A DNA stretch of 48,251 bases from Dichomitus squalens LYAD-421 SS1. Taxonomy: Eukaryota > Basidiomycota > Agaricomycetes > Polyporales > Polyporaceae. Below are positions 13,901 through 27,886 of the stretch, piece by piece (the first letter of the stretch is position 1; each line of letters starts with the position of its first letter). The stretch lies in NCBI RefSeq assembly GCF_000275845.1, contig NW_006766905.1, positions 125,956 through 174,206 on the forward strand. Direction: 5' to 3'. The position numbers and the translations under genes were made by a program. The notes below the pieces were generated by a model. The model was not told the DNA's origin. It was given only the letters and a program-made list of their open reading frames with translations, and made no database searches.

Positions 13901-16900
13901 CAAAACGTCACAAGTCGTTGACGTACCGCTGACTTGTAAGTCCGATTTCTACAGGTTCTGTCGGGTAAGGCCCCTCCGGAATCCATAGGCTTCAAGTCGA
14001 TTGCCGCTGAACTTTCAGATGTATCATGACAGCAATGGCATGTGAAGACTAGGTGTGCCACGAACTTCGGGGTATGTCGTTATACGGACCCCAAGGCACT
14101 TTTCTGAAAACAGTACCGAAGTAGCTTCTGGAGAACTTCGCCGGTCCGGAAGTTGCCTCGAGTGCATGAAAGAGCGGACGGGACAGCTGTCAGCTGCGGG
14201 TCCGTTAATGGAGGACAAGATCAAGCAAAGCCTGAATGATATCATTATACAAAATACCCTGTCAGAATTCCAATCCGCAGCGCCATATAAGATGCATAAG
14301 CATAGCAACAGTGCGCGACCATCACCTGTCCTGTCCATATTTTGACGTCGACCTCATGATTCCTTTGAATTTTTGAATTGATGAGCCTCTTTTGGTGTCG
14401 GGGCAGACTGCCAGATCCTTGACACCTCTACATAAGAAGCTGCATGTTAGGGAGGTCGAATTCACTGGATCAGAGCTATGTGACAAGCCTTTCCTGGACA
14501 TTCGAGCGCAGGCTGAAGCCCGAGTCATACAGCGGTAGCATGTCATCGCGGATCGCATGACTGCTGCGGACACGCGGTATCCTGGTCACAGTCCCATGTA
14601 CCTCTGCAAAGGGATGGGTTCAGGCTGAATATTTTTCTAGACTGAATCGAAGGACAATACTTGCGGACATGGTATTACAGTAGATTATCAAGTGCGCCTG
14701 CAGGTGATGATGATTCTATTTGCGAACGATCAAGTGCGAAGAAGCTCCCCGTGGTCCGCGTCTGCCGCGGTTCGGAGTATTTCACCAACACCCCAGAAAT
14801 AATGAATGGCCCCCATGGGAATGGAGACTCGTTCCTGCGAGGTGTGAAACCCGTGTGTAGAACCTCCTTATCTCTCCAAGAACAGTGTTCAAAATCCTGA
14901 GCGGTGCGTAACTTCAATGCTCGTATCTTCTTTAAGGTCAACGCTCTTCGATATGATCCTAGAGACAGGGTCAGCAAACGTGTACTAATATGTGGGCTTT
15001 CTATGGATGTCGAAACGAAGACATCTGGATGGACCACGTATGATGAAGTATTGTGACAGAATGCAAATTCTAGGCGAGCTATCTAAGAACAGACTTGCAC
15101 TCTGTCATACGATCGCCACTAGTGTCATGAGGCTCCAATGTCATCAGCACTTGTGCGAGGCCATTCACCGATTCCTGGCACTTAGGCTTCATTCCACGGA
15201 TGAGAGCGGATCGTCGGAAGGAGATGGCTGCCACGGGGTGGAGCACGTCATACGACCACTGGTAAGCACGTCAACGATGTCCTGGACCTGAGTTCGCAAG
15301 AGTGTGAAATTGTGCCCGGAACTGTCCGGCGGCCGCATCCTCTCTGCCCTCCGGCTTCTCGTTCCATGAAGTGATCATCAGGTACAACGACGGTATGCAG
15401 TTGACGTAATGAAGCCATAGATTCTGGAACTTGCCTCCCACTTCACAGAAGGCATGTGGGCAAGACATTAGGCTGTGCAGAATGAAATACGGATATAATG
15501 GGATGTCCCGAGACACGTACTTCAGTTATGTGTTGAGCTCTCCAAGGTGCCCAGCACATTGCGCGATCAGCTTGTGCGATGAACGCCGCCGGAACGATGC
15601 AAGGCCCAAAAGAGTGAAAACACTCAGTAGCGTGAAGGAGCCAACTGGCATTGAGCAAGTTCGCTCGCGGCCAGACCTACCGTCAATTGCATCCGAGAAT
15701 GCAGTTCGGCAGGCCATCGCCGTTTTGGGGGAGGCAGATGTGAAGAAAAGACCGAACCGAGGCCGAACCACCAAGAAAGAACACAATATAGGCAACTGAG
15801 CGGACGGAAGGCAGAATCTGGTCAGAATTTCACCGAATGCCTCTTAGTGGTAAATGTCGCCATATAACATCGTCGTAGAACTCCGATTGCTATCTATGGC
15901 AAGGTCCGAACATGTCAAAGCACAAAAGCCGTAGCGAGATAGCGAAATCACTGATCAACTGAACGCAATCACCTGAAGCCCTGGTAACGCGAGATATGGC
16001 GCTGTTCAAGTTCCGAACAAAGCCCTACATGCAGTCAAACTAGCGGATGCTAGAGAATGTAAGATTGATCAATGCTACTGTTGACACAATCCTCAGCAAA
16101 GCCGATTATTCCCAGAAACCTCACGGCAACGGATTTCGAATGGCTGGTCATATGGCGATTATATTCACCGCGAGACACTCGCAAGCCCCGCGGAAGCTCC
16201 ACATTCTGCCCATCCATAGGCACAAGCCCCGTGACGTGTTAGGTCATACCACATTCTGTCGGAGCGAGCACTTAGGCCGTCTGCGCATTGTGGCGCTGAC
16301 GGTAGCATCGAGCAGGAAAGCAACCCTTCAATGTGGTGCTCACATTGGCAGCGTGAGTACATTCCCGTCGGCGATAACGCCGATGAGAGACTGAGGAGAG
16401 CACGACCTTGTAATGCAAGTCGGATAGTGGCGCCTCGCCCGACAACCTGCGCCGCGTGCATCATGCTTCAGGCGCGATGTTCCCCTCCGGAACCGAGAGC
16501 ACCACTTCAGGCGTGCGGAGCCGTTCCACATAATCTAGAGCGGCCACCACCCGCAGAATTATCCTGACGCTTCAGACAAGGCCGAACCGTCCCCGAGGGA
16601 GACTTATTTTTCCGACCCGATGGGCACACCCTTCTCGTGAGTATGCCTGCACCTGCCGCCGGGCCTGAAACACGGAAGACTTGGCCTTCTGGGATGACGA
16701 CCGTACAACACAGAACCTAGCCTGCGGACATGCCATGCCACCTCATCGCGACAGGCGATAGGAACGTGACGGAAGCCTCAGAAGTCTTATCTTCAAGATA
16801 CGGCATGAGGCACTCGTGTTCTCGCTGCGATCTACGCATCCGGGAAAAAGTAATGAACATCTTCGGTCCCACCCTAACCCGCCCGAGGCAGAGCGAGAAA

Positions 16901-19900
16901 GAGGAGAGATCACGCACCTGCACGTGCGTCCAGAGGGTGAACGAACACCCCTCGCCCAATGTTTCTCCCGCCGCAGGTAGAGTGGCGTGTGCGCACCAGA
17001 CCCAACAGCGAGCAGTCGCGTCGGAGGCGAGGTCGGATTCCGGTCAAGTTGATGAGGGGGTTACTCATGGTCCAGGCGCCGCGCAGAGCCCGGAGCCCGT
17101 AGATTTCGGCATGGCACCAAAGCCTGGTGCGGAGCTGGCGGATTTCCGGCGATGGCAGCGCCGGGGTCTTCGCAACAGAACAACGCATGAAGGCGCTTGT
17201 CGTGTTGAAACAGCCTCGGAACAGCCTCGAGGCAACGCAGATGCAGATGTGACGATGCGACGATGCAGATGATGATGCGGATGGAAGATGAGGAGATGGC
17301 CGGTGTTGTCGATACCCGTGATAGTTTGCTGTTCTGATTGTGGTGTAAGCTCCGCGCCCTCCGCTGTCCTAGGATGGCGGTGTTGACAGATATGGAACAA
17401 GGTATGCAGTGGCTAGGGAATGAAGTTGTGGCTTTGGCGGCTCTGCTGCGGCACGCACGCGGTAACGAACGCCTGCTGCATCGTATGACTAGTAGAACAC
17501 GACAAGCGGATTCTGAGTACAGATGACGAACAGAGGTTTGGACTGCAGTTCCGTGGGATGAAGTGGCTGCAAACGAATTCATATGAGCACTGAGGTGGAT
17601 GCCACGCACTGTGCCTGCGTTGAGGGCTCCGCAGATTGTGCTCAGCGGATACACACCTGCGACCCCAAGAGTAGTGCCATAACCCTAACCCTCCCTACCG
17701 CCGCTCACAGCGTGGTCTTCCCCTTGACGGCGTATAGGGGGAAAAGAGGCGAGATGAAGCCTTGGAAGACATGGCTAGGAAGCTTATCGTGAGTGTGCGC
17801 GGGTAGGGAGAGACGACGATGGATGTACCTCGCTCATAGGCGACAGCGGCCTTTGTCGCGGACACTCCGTCGTGGTATCCCCCTCTCCCATGCAGCGCAA
17901 TGGCACCGACCACAATATCGACAATCGCGGGCGCGGTGACCATAGGAAAGGCCGGCCAAACACTGTCCTATCATACAATGCCTGGGCACTAGCGATAGCA
18001 AAGGGTACCGCTAGAGTGGGCGGCTACCCATCAAGTTAGCGGGCGCTCAATCTGATAGGGTGGTTGGACGTAGAGGGCGGAGTGCGTTCTCACTTGACAA
18101 TTCCCTGCCGATCCATTGAGGCGTTGCGACGATCACGTTTGTTCCAGGGACGTAATCTAAGCTTTGAGTGCTTCATTTGAGGAAAGCGACGACCCGATTG
18201 TCTGCGATAGGGTCGATGAGGTTGAGGAAACTTGAAATGAGGACCGGGTGCACCTTCTCGAAGCGGTCGAATTCGTCCCTTGCACCCTGGCTGCCGATAC
18301 CTACGCATCCGTTCAGGCACACGAACTGCAGCGGCGGCCAGAATGATGAGAGCCACCAGTGGTGTCCCAGATTCTTGGACGCCCGATAGATTCGCCACTA
18401 GGTGATATCCGCTCGTCATCGGAGACGAACAGGACGCTTCCCGCCTTCGAAAGCGTACGGCCTTGAAGATGAGTTGTCACAGGCGGCGCCACGACCGGCG
18501 GTGCTTCGCCGCTATGGTTATAGATGGGAAATGGCTCATTGATATGAGCGGCCAGGCTGAACCTCGAGACGTATCAACTCACAATGTAGGCACCTCCTCG
18601 ACCAACGACGGAGAGTAGACAGAAACGTTGAGGCGAAAGCGTGACTACCCTAGTTAGAAGCATCAGCAATGCTCTGTGCCTCTTGAGTGCATAAGAGACT
18701 AGGGTACAGACTATGTCATGACAGACTCCACTCAGACCGGACGCTGGAGAGGGATTGAGATGCATTGCCTATTATTTTGCGTATTCCTACGGTTCAATCC
18801 CGATGTGAAATATTCTTCGTACTCCGGACCATCAGAGGCGATCGACCTCACTGGGGAGTCCGATTGCCGTCGATATTGTGGTGTTGTAGCCAAGTCAATT
18901 CCAATAGTTGAGTTCGTAACACGCTGGAGTTACGGTCTAGCCCAAGTCGAGCTGGGCAGTAAGAACAGCTGCCGAGATTTGTGAGCGCTAATCTTTCTAA
19001 TGTAATTTCGGCGCACGCGTTGGTCATTGTATGTTCACTCTCGCAACATCTGGATGCGACATCGCAGCCCAACAATGGGATGGCGTATTGGGACATAACG
19101 GCAATGACAACTTCTGCGAGCGTCCGATTGCCACCCGGGGACCATGCATGTGTCCAGAAGTCAGCGTAACGCTCTCCAGACTCCATCACGCGGTTCATGC
19201 TCACCAAGCATCTTCGCCGGTCGGATCCCAATGGTATACGGTTACGAGAGGCGCATAATTTGTCGTGGCCTCGAGGAGGCAGAAGTCCGCGGCATGCAAC
19301 GGAGACGAGCCTGGTACCGGGGGAATTGGACGGCCGTGGCGCTAGGGCATCCCCACCGAAGGCCACCTACGATCACCCACAGAGCTTTTCTCATCGCTTA
19401 AGGAGCACCGAAAACAAGCTGGGTGGCACGTATCAGGCTTCTTCTCTTGAGGCATTGCCCCTGTCGCTCCGGAGGGGGAAAAGGGCGCTGCATACGAGAG
19501 GATTCTGCGGCCAAATTGCAACTCTACCGCAGCATGGCGCATTACGATGGGTCCGGTCCTAGGAAGAAGGGACGCCCGCGTCTGGCACAGACCGACTGCT
19601 GCGATTCGCGATTGCTGAGCGTGCACCGGATGAAGAATTGGCCGTGTGGGTGCGCTGAAGCAGAAGAAGTTGGAGATAGCGCCGGCGCGCAACGCAAATC
19701 ATCGCAGATCCCGCCGCCCAGCGGACTTATTATGCCAAGAAGCGGAAAGCGACGTTATGCAGGAGCAAGATGAATAGGAATGAGCTTGAGCCTGAGTGTG
19801 AACAAGCTACTGGCCAATGGCCACAGCGGGAGGGGGGACTGGAGTGGGAGGCCTCGCGGAGTGGTACTGGATGGACACGTGTTGCCCGCGGGAGGCATCG

Positions 19901-21999
19901 GGCGCCGTGTGCGAGGGAGATCGAGATCCCGGTTATACAAACAAATTGCCGTGCCGAGCGCGGATCCCGTTGGCGGCGCTTCTCCTGACGGCTCGTCCTC
20001 TCAATCGCCTCCACCGCCGTGTCCTCGTCCAACCCAACGGTCCCTGGCCTGCCTCCGTTCCCCCCTGTCCTCGTGTCTACATTTCCCTAAGCTCTCCGTG
20101 ACGCCATTTGCACTGGACATTTGATAGCCCACGTCGCCCCTATCAATGGCATCAACACGATAGCATGCGAATCCACCTTCGGGTAAGCCTCCATTAATTG
20201 GCACCTCCATCTGCTACTCGCCTCCCATCGATTCTTGCACTGGCACTACGTCCAAGTCGTTGTTCTCGTTGCCGTCTTTTACACGCATCCCGTCAGGGCG
20301 CATGCGACGGCGGCGTTCCTCCGGCGTCCATACTGCCCATCAAAGGCGATGTCAATACCTCTAGAATGTGGCGTGAACCCAGGCGCGTCGATGCTCGCCT
20401 CTCGCTGATGCAGCTGGGCCTGTAGATCGCTTGGACGTACTTCGCGCCAGTCATTCGCTCCCCACCTCGCCGGTAATCCGTCTCACATATCTCCTATTGT
20501 CTCTGCACATATTGTCTATGTCTATGCTGCCCATCCTCGCGGCAAGGCCACACGCGTACCAGACCACGCACAGAGCGTAGATATGACTGAAGCCCCGCAC
20601 ACGAGAGATCACGAGTTACGACCACTACCTCTTCCCAGAGCCCAACCATGCAGCTGTCATCGACTATTTACATGCGGCCCTGCCGTCGGCTGTCGCTCGT
20701 TTTGGCAGAACCTTGTGCACACTCGCTCTTGCAAGGGACCTAGTGCGCACACGCCCTGCCCGGCATCGCCGGTTTACTGCCCCCTTGCTTTTGTCCCCCT
20801 GTCTTGACGTAGTAGCAGAGGTCGCTTCCCTCGCACTCCACGACCCTGCGGCTCGCATAGGCAGGTGAGACATGAGGATCACCATTCGGGAAGGCTCATG
20901 GACAGATACGGCCAGCAACGGCAGGCCTTTCAGGCTTCATTTCACCCGCCTGACATCTTTATGGATTGTCCGGGACGAGATCCGACTGTCGAGTCAGCTC
21001 TAGGCGGCAATTAATAAAACACGACAACCGCGGGAAGGATTAGCGTGACAGGCTGGGAGGGCGGACTCCATTCAGACGTTCATAGACTCGTGCAACGCCC
21101 TTCTGTCTTGTCGATATGCCGTGTTCTGTACCATGTGCAATGCAGGACCTCGACCCGCAGGTGGCGCTGGTCAATCTAGTCAATGTCGCTACGCGAACGA
21201 CGGAGGCGAGGATGGGCTCAAGCGAGTTTTGCCATACGAGCCACCGTCGTAATATGCCTTGTCACCGCGTTGACATCGCTAGCCGTCTGTTGTGGGGTGC
21301 CCGTGTGGCCTCTGCCTAGCCTCGATTCGCGTCGTCTCGGGACACAACGCAATTCGACACTCCTGCTTGATGACTCGATGATCGTCCATCTCGCCTGTCC
21401 ACGTCTCCATTCATCTGTCTTCCAACGCAGAATGCTTGGACTCGCTGTGCCCAGGGCAGCTTGCAATGCAAACCCTATTCGTGGCCACGCATCAGCACAG
21501 ATGACAGCCTCAGCTGTCGTGGATTGCATGCGTCCTGATGCGAAACGCCTCGGAACAATACTGTGGCATGTGCTCGCGCGGGGCCTCCATCTTGAGCAGT
21601 CTCGCGCTTCTCCTCATTATTCTATATTCCATTCGCCCACAGATTTCAGACAGCACAGACGCCGCTGCCAGCGGTAGCATCCAGGATCTATGTTCGATGA
21701 TCTGCTGGGGATCCATCGTCACCACTACTATTCGGCTCTCCCACTACATCCTCCATTGAAAATGTTTCCTTCGAATATACATGTGATCCAGGACTGCCCG
21801 GTGACCGGAGGCGAGCAGGCACTTGCTCGTACAACTGGCAGCGACGATGATCATGCGCCGACTTCACAGAAACGCTCCCTGGGTCTTATCCACCACGGCA
21901 TCATGAGGGCAACTCGACTTGTGCGCGCGCAGCCGCCAGGGAATTGGCCTCCCGCTCCTCAAGCTAGGCGAGCCAGCTTATCTGACATGGGTGTACCGT
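10959..21999. other. Gene-poor region of about 11 kb, no recognisable gene
   Basis: Open frames up to about 197 codons occur on both strands (for example plus 16730-17272 and minus 17061-17654) but they overlap each other, have no recognisable domains and no neighbours that make splice-consistent genes. No transposase, reverse transcriptase, tRNA or long repeat was recognised. Base composition is mixed and moves toward higher GC from about 16 kb onward. This may be degraded repeat sequence or regulatory/non-coding DNA; sequence alone does not decide. Confidence 0.5.
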
Positions 22000-23108
22000 G
22001 AGACCGTATGTGGTTCGTTGGTTCGGTGGCGAGATGTCTCGCACGAACGCTAACTCTACCAGAAAGCCCGCGGCCGTGACTCGCTATGACGCAGCTGCCG
22101 CCTGCGAATAGGTTCAGCTCAGCGGCGCGGCGACTTGGCCGACCAATTGCAATTCGCGCCTGCACCCTGGCCCTGCGAAGGCGGACGTCCACGAGCTTCC
22201 CCATGCGCTCGTTCTCCCCGTTACCGGGGGGCGGACATGGACGTCGCGTCCGATTTCCGCCCGCGAGCTATGCTCTGAGATAGCAGGTGAGCGTGGCCAT
22301 TCTCCCGCCCCTTCGTTCGCGCCACGCTTGCTCGCCCCCGACTCCACCTCTGCGCATGCGCAGCAGCCGACGCGGATCCTCCGCAAGATATTCCGCCGAC
22401 GTCGACGGAGGCACACCGCACAGTCTCCGCATTCGCCCAACCGCACCTCCCCCTTCTGGAAGCGTGAAGGTTACCGCGTCCGAGCTGGTCTGGAAGGTGG
22501 AGTAGTTCCTCGAATTGTCGCAGGTCCCCACCTTCACCCATTTGGTCGCTGCCCTCCCCGTACGGGTGACTCCCACAGGCTCCGATCCAGGCTTCGTGGC
22601 ATTGCTATCGCTCACGCCGGCCGTTCTGCTCGCCTCCTCGCGCCGCCGGCCACCTTCTTCTGGGCACAGCATCCCGCGTCTGTGTGTGTTTCCCTTCGCC
22701 CGATACGCACTATCTCTCCTCGGATACCGTCATCCGCGCTCTGCTTATCCCGAGCGTCCGTGGGCCACCGCTCTCGCAGCGCGAACGTGCAGGACATTTG
22801 CCCACTACGGCCCCTCCGCCCGCACAGAAGAACATCACCAGGAAACAGGAGACGTGCATGTCACCGCCCTCGAGATGATCAGGCGTCGTGCCTGTAACCC
22901 TCGCAAGAACAACTCTCCCAGCCCTAGTACGGCCGCGGTCGACTGACGGGCGGGAAGCTTCTGCGATAACCCAAATACAGCTACTGCTACGAGTACAGCT
23001 ACTGTCGGGCACAGGGTTATCGCCAGCTACCTACCGTCATCCCGCCACGTTCGCAAACCGAATCACCTTCTGCGAGATGATCTGGTGACGCCCTCCGCCG
23101 CCGCCGCT

Positions 23109-23124
23109 CCCACACACACACACC
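23109..23124. repeat. (CA)n microsatellite
   Basis: A run of about seven CA units next to a CCG-rich stretch. Confidence 0.85.
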
Positions 23125-24324
23125 GGAAGGCCGGAGAAGACGCGAACAGAGCGAAGGGCACCCCGAAGGCAATTTGAGTACGCACACCAAGATGCGGAAG
23201 GCTGAACATACAAGACGGAAGACGAGGACGGAAGACAGCTGCAGGTGGGGCCCGGCGGGCTGCTTATACAGTATGTGCTATGTTTATGGCGCGCCGATGA
23301 CAGATGATGATCTGCGCGCGGGAGCATTCAATTGCCCATCGGCCTCAGTTGCAGACTCGTCGACAGGTATCGCCCGCTTGGACCTAGGGCCCATTCCGAC
23401 CTAGTGCAGTTGTCATCGCAGACAGCGACCTCCCGCTTCCAGGCCTGGAGTCACATCCACCCAATTACGACTGCGTGTGGATTATAGGATCCGCACCCCG
23501 AGCGACCTTCCAGCTACGAGCGACTCCGCGTCCGTCCGAGGACACCGCCAGCCCGGCCGGGGCCGGTGACCAGTCGCGCACGTCCAGTCCCCAGCCAGTG
23601 TGCAGGCGAGTAGCAGATCCAGACCGGGCGCTAGCCCCTGCAAATCCTTCCCTGCATCGACGTGCCCGACGTTCCATACCGCCGCTCAACGCTCGCAGCC
23701 CCAGCCCCTCGCGTCGTGCACGTCCGTCCATCGACCCACATCCGTGCCTGCGTCCGCGTGTTCCGTCGCCCTTCTCAGCACTCGGCGCGGGCTCGCGCGC
23801 CCGCGCGCCCTCGCGGCAGTGCGATACGACGATACGCTTTCCTCTCCTCCCCTCGGTCCGCACCACCGCCGCGTCGCGCCACGCCCCCCGCTAATCCCCT
23901 CCTCGCGCGCTCCTATGCTCGCTCCCCATCTCGCACATCCCCGCGTGCTGTTAGGGCGTGCGCGCTCTGGATCCGCGGGCTATCAGGCAGCCCTGTACAG
24001 GTCTCCTATTTCGTGAGTGCCGTTACGACTGCTCTCTTTCAGCCCTACTCGTGCCTCGCCCCGAGTGCGAGACACGCACTGCGAGCGGCGCGGGCGATCT
24101 TCTGCTCGTCAGCCGCACGAGAAGTCGATCCTGGGCGCCGATCCGGAGATTCCTCGACCCCAGGCATGCGTGCCCCTCTCCCAAACATGCGCCATGCCGC
24201 GTCGCGTTCTGCCCGGACACACATCGCTCGAGCCCGAGCTGCATACCTTAACCAAGAAACAGGCGTAATCAGTATATTCGATGCATGCACGCGTGCACAC
24301 CGAACGACACCGAGCGGTGTGCAC

Positions 24325-24335
24325 TTTTTTTTTTT
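24325..24335. repeat. Poly-T run, 11 bases
   Basis: An uninterrupted run of 11 T within GC-rich DNA; prone to length variation. Confidence 0.85.
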
Positions 24336-26544
24336 CTAGATCCCGTTCATTGCCCGTCGAGGCCGCGCCTCATGGCAGGCATAAAATGCATGGACTGTCT
24401 ACACGGGGAAGGCAGAGATATCGAGCTGCGCAACGGCGGTGTGCACTTGCACGGCAGCCACGCCGCATCCAAACCCGTGCCCCTTCCCCGCGCCCGAAGA
24501 GGGAACGAGACTGCCTTCAAAGGTCGCGCCGCCCTGAATTTTCTGGTGGCCTAGGTTGCCGGCCGCGCGGCGTTGCACGAACCTGGTTGATTCACGCACC
24601 GTCGACAGGCTTCCAGGGCGGCGGAGTGGGCCTGGCAACCCCAGCTGCATCGACGGTACCCCCATCACCATCGCTCTGGACAATCAGCATGTACGAGCGT
24701 CTGTGTCCAATCGCCCCATTAACATTGTCATCCCGATTGCCCCGCGCTCGATCTGGGCAGGCAGCAGGCATGGATGATGGATGGTCCGACGTCGTACCGC
24801 AGATGCCGGATGTCACCCTGCCTAATCCTGTGCCGTCGGTTCGAGGAGGGGGCGCGGCGGGGAAGTGCGTGTGTGAGCGCACGCCTGAGAACGGTCGCGC
24901 GGCTGAGAGAGGGTCCCTCCGAGACGGTAGGCGGCGACGGCGGCGGCACGGCGGCGGGAAGTGGCTATTTGGCCATTCGACGCTCACGAGGGGTTCTGCG
25001 CCCTGCGCGCGCGCGCGGGAGTGGTGGGTGTTGCCGAGCGCGGCGTGGATCCACGAGTGACGGACGACTGCATGTGCGCAGGAGAATCACGATGTGATAT
25101 CGGAAATCCGCTGTGGGTGCAATAAAACATACGTGTGCAATAAAGGACGTGTGCAATAGGCCGAGGGCCGGTCGGAGCTTGGGGAAACGGAGGGAGGAGG
25201 GGCGTGACGCAGTGGAGGACTAGTGGCGGGAGAAGCAGACGAGGATCGCGTTCCCAAGGTGTGAGCCGATCGGGCAGAGGCCCGTGTACGTACGTACTTT
25301 ACATACAAGCAGATGACGATGACGATCAGCGACAATCCTCGCTCACTCACTTGACACGACACGACACGTACTCACGAGCTCTAGACCATCCGGGGACCCC
25401 CAGGCGCTGCACGCTCCCCATTCGTCCCCCCATCTTCCCACAAACCCATATTCTCCTTTACGTGGGGCTCGGCATAACCTACCTCAGCCGAATATCCATA
25501 CTGGCCCCGGACGTCCCCTGGCCACCTTCTCAATCACATACTAGCGCGCGTTCTGTTAGGTGCATTTACGCTTCTGGCCCGCCGAACCTCCAGCCATCCA
25601 TGCGCGCGCGCGCGCACCCCACGTCTTCTATCCCAACTCCGTCATCGAACCCTCCCAATGTGCTCGCGCCCGCCTCCAGAACGAGAACACAAGCCGTTCT
25701 CCTCGCGACCGTCGCGGCGCAGGGCAAGGACGCGATCGCGCTGCCAAACAGGCTCGCCTTCCTCATCCTTGCCACACTGGCAGCACGTCAGCCCAGGGGC
25801 GCCCGTCGGTCGCCCGCGGCCCGCCACGCTCGCGCGACAGGCCCTCTCCATGCCTCGAGACCGGGCTCGCGGGGCCGCATGATCAGAGGGCCGCAGCGCG
25901 GGCGCGATCCGCGCCCCGTGCTGTCGCAGACTCGCACGTCCCAGTCGAGATTGGCTCCTCCCGGCCGGCCTCGGCGGACGCGGGGAGTGTGCGGCAAGCT
26001 GCTGCTGCGGTCCTCGTAGTACTGAGTGTTTGCTGCAGTCGCGTCCTGAACTCTCCTATGCGTTCGCGATGCATCTGCGCAGTCGTGGAATCCTATCATT
26101 TCTTGCATCGCTCGAATCTACGGCGGTTCTGTTTGGGATGGCCAGACATGATGTGATGTGTGATGTGCGCATCGCTCGCGGGGGGTGTATATCGAGGCAT
26201 CCTTGTATTTCGACACAGAGACGCGCCTTGGGATGCCGCACGGAGCACGACACCTGCCGCCGCGGTGGCACGGTCAAGCCCGGGGCCATCTGCCGCCACT
26301 GACATCCGCAGCGCCGCAAGCCCTCTGCAGACTCCCACAACACTTCCCTGTCCGCCCGAATCTCGTACGCTCCGCGACGGTGTCGGAGGATGCGTGTGTC
26401 CAATCCCCCATTCGCATTCAACGGCGACCCAACAAGAACGCCGGGACACAAAGCCAACAGCTGCGACGACCGCCGACTGACGTCCCTCGTCTCTGCGGTC
26501 TCGACGTGTGCGTTCCACGCTTCCCATCGGGCTCGTGGCACGCA

Positions 26545-26571
26545 CTCCTCCTCCTCCTCCTCCTCTCCTCC
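26545..26571. repeat. (CCT)n microsatellite
   Basis: About eight CTC/CCT trinucleotide units with one interruption, giving a strand-asymmetric pyrimidine tract. Confidence 0.85.
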
Positions 26572-27050
26572 GATCGGGAGAATCACGACCGCGGGGAGCG
26601 CCAGCAGCAGGTGCGATGGCGCGGTTTCCAGAGACATGACGCTGGCCGGCTTCCATCGTTCGCGCGGACCCACATTCGCAACCACAGCGGGAACGCGAAT
26701 GTGACGGTTCGCGAGCGAGCTGCCGGGCGGAGAGGGGCTCGTCTGTCTGATCGCGCCGGGCGACAGACCTCCTTGCACCGGAGGCGGGCTCGCCGCTCGG
26801 ACTCGCGCCCGACCGCGGATGGTGGAGTGCACGATCAGCCCGGTGTGGAGGGCTTGGAGGCTGCGTTGGCTTCAACTGTGGACAAGCTGATGCGAGGCGC
26901 AAGATGTGCGGCGGGCGATGGGCGATATCAGGAAGAGCGAGATCGTCAGTCCGGAGCATAGGCCATGTGCCGTATATGGCAGCGTGAGTCCTGCACGCCG
27001 GCGGGCGCAGATCAGTTCTTGACGAGCGATGATGGGGTCCGAGCCCGCGA

Positions 27051-27074
27051 TGGCACTGGCACTGGCACTGGCCT

Positions 27075-27105
<31 letters not shown>

Positions 27106-27109
27106 GCAC
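27051..27109. repeat. (GGCACT)n and (CGCA)n microsatellites
   Basis: Three GGCACT units are followed almost directly by about eight CGCA units (27075-27109). The alternating purine-pyrimidine CGCA tract is of a type known to adopt left-handed DNA under torsion. It lies about 780 bases before the ATG of the second C2H2 gene. Confidence 0.85.
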
Positions 27110-27386
27110 AGCTGCAGAGCTGGTCGGTGTGTGCGGCCGCTCGCGGTGAGAGGGCGACGGACGAGCAGCGCGCATCGACGTCGAAACGGCGCTCATCGCA
27201 TTCTGGACAATCCACCGAAGACGGGCCACATCCACCCACCGCCGGATGTGGGCGAGTTCTAGCGGCCACACTCGGATTTTCGCAGCACGAGTGTGGACCG
27301 CCTATCGCGATATGCGGGTCCAGCGCGGATGAGCGCGAATCCAAACTGACGCCAGCCAGACGGGCATTTACGGTCAACAGGTGACT

Positions 27387-27397
27387 GGGGGGGGGGG
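27387..27397. repeat. Poly-G run, 11 bases
   Basis: An uninterrupted run of 11 G, about 490 bases upstream of the second C2H2 start codon. Confidence 0.85.
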
Positions 27398-27746
27398 AAA
27401 TCCGCGTGCGGCGGGGCGAATGCAAACTAGTGAAACCCGTCCGGCGTTGATGCTGGCTGGGAATGCAGCTGGAGGTCTGGGCGGGCGCAGAGGCCGAAGC
27501 AGCTACGGTAGCGAAGCCGTGGCGTCTCTCGCGTGCGTGCAGGGCCGGTAGAAAGACGAGAAAAAAATGGGCTGGAGTAGTACGGCATCTGCAGCTGTGG
27601 GTGCGGATGCGGAGGGCTAGGCGCGGGGATGGGAGAGGGAAGGGAAGATCTCGAACGAGACAATCGCTTTCCATATTCCATCGCCCATATCCAGCCCGGC
27701 GTTCCTCGCGCTCCCCGTCGCGCGGCGTCTCCCCGGGGGCGAGAGC

Positions 27747-27754
27747 CTATAATA
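27747..27754 (+). promoter_or_regulatory. TATA-like element of the second C2H2 gene
   Basis: CTATAATA lies about 135 bases before the ATG at 27887. The leader between them is strongly pyrimidine-rich (CCCTCCC, CCCCCCTCCC, CTACCCTCTCCTC), a usual feature of fungal core promoters and leaders. Positional inference. Confidence 0.5.
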
Positions 27755-27886
27755 CCTCCCTCAGTCGTCACTCCCCTCCCTTTCTGTTTCCGCAGAGCGC
27801 ACGACCGCCGCTCCCCAGCTGTACATATACACCCCGGGCCCCCCCCTCCCACTCCGTCGCATCATCCCCCTGCCTACCCTCTCCTC

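Larger units (their letters stand above)
22000..27740. other. GC-rich region with simple repeats upstream of the second C2H2 gene
   Basis: This stretch is clearly more GC-rich than the DNA to its left. The high GC lowers stop-codon frequency, so long open frames appear in nearly every frame (for example plus 23662-24339, plus 25204-26019, minus 26096-27271); they overlap, are rich in Arg/Ser/Pro/Ala and show no domain, so I do not call them genes. Simple repeats are scattered through it (listed separately). It could be a long promoter, a long 5' leader, or hold a non-coding transcript for the C2H2 gene starting at 27887. Confidence 0.5.

Noticed and set aside
16730..17654. Overlapping long open frames on both strands (180 and 197 codons)
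   Set aside because: Mutually overlapping, no recognisable motif; explained by locally high GC.
17683..17692. CCCTAACCCT, resembling an interstitial telomere repeat
   Set aside because: Fewer than two full units; too short to mean anything.
23662..24339. 225-codon plus-strand frame in the GC-rich region
   Set aside because: Arg/Ser/Pro/Ala-rich text without domains; several other frames are equally open here.
26096..27271. 391-codon minus-strand frame
   Set aside because: Runs through CCT and CGCA microsatellites (giving Arg-Ala-Cys-Val repeats) and overlaps other open frames; typical GC artefact.
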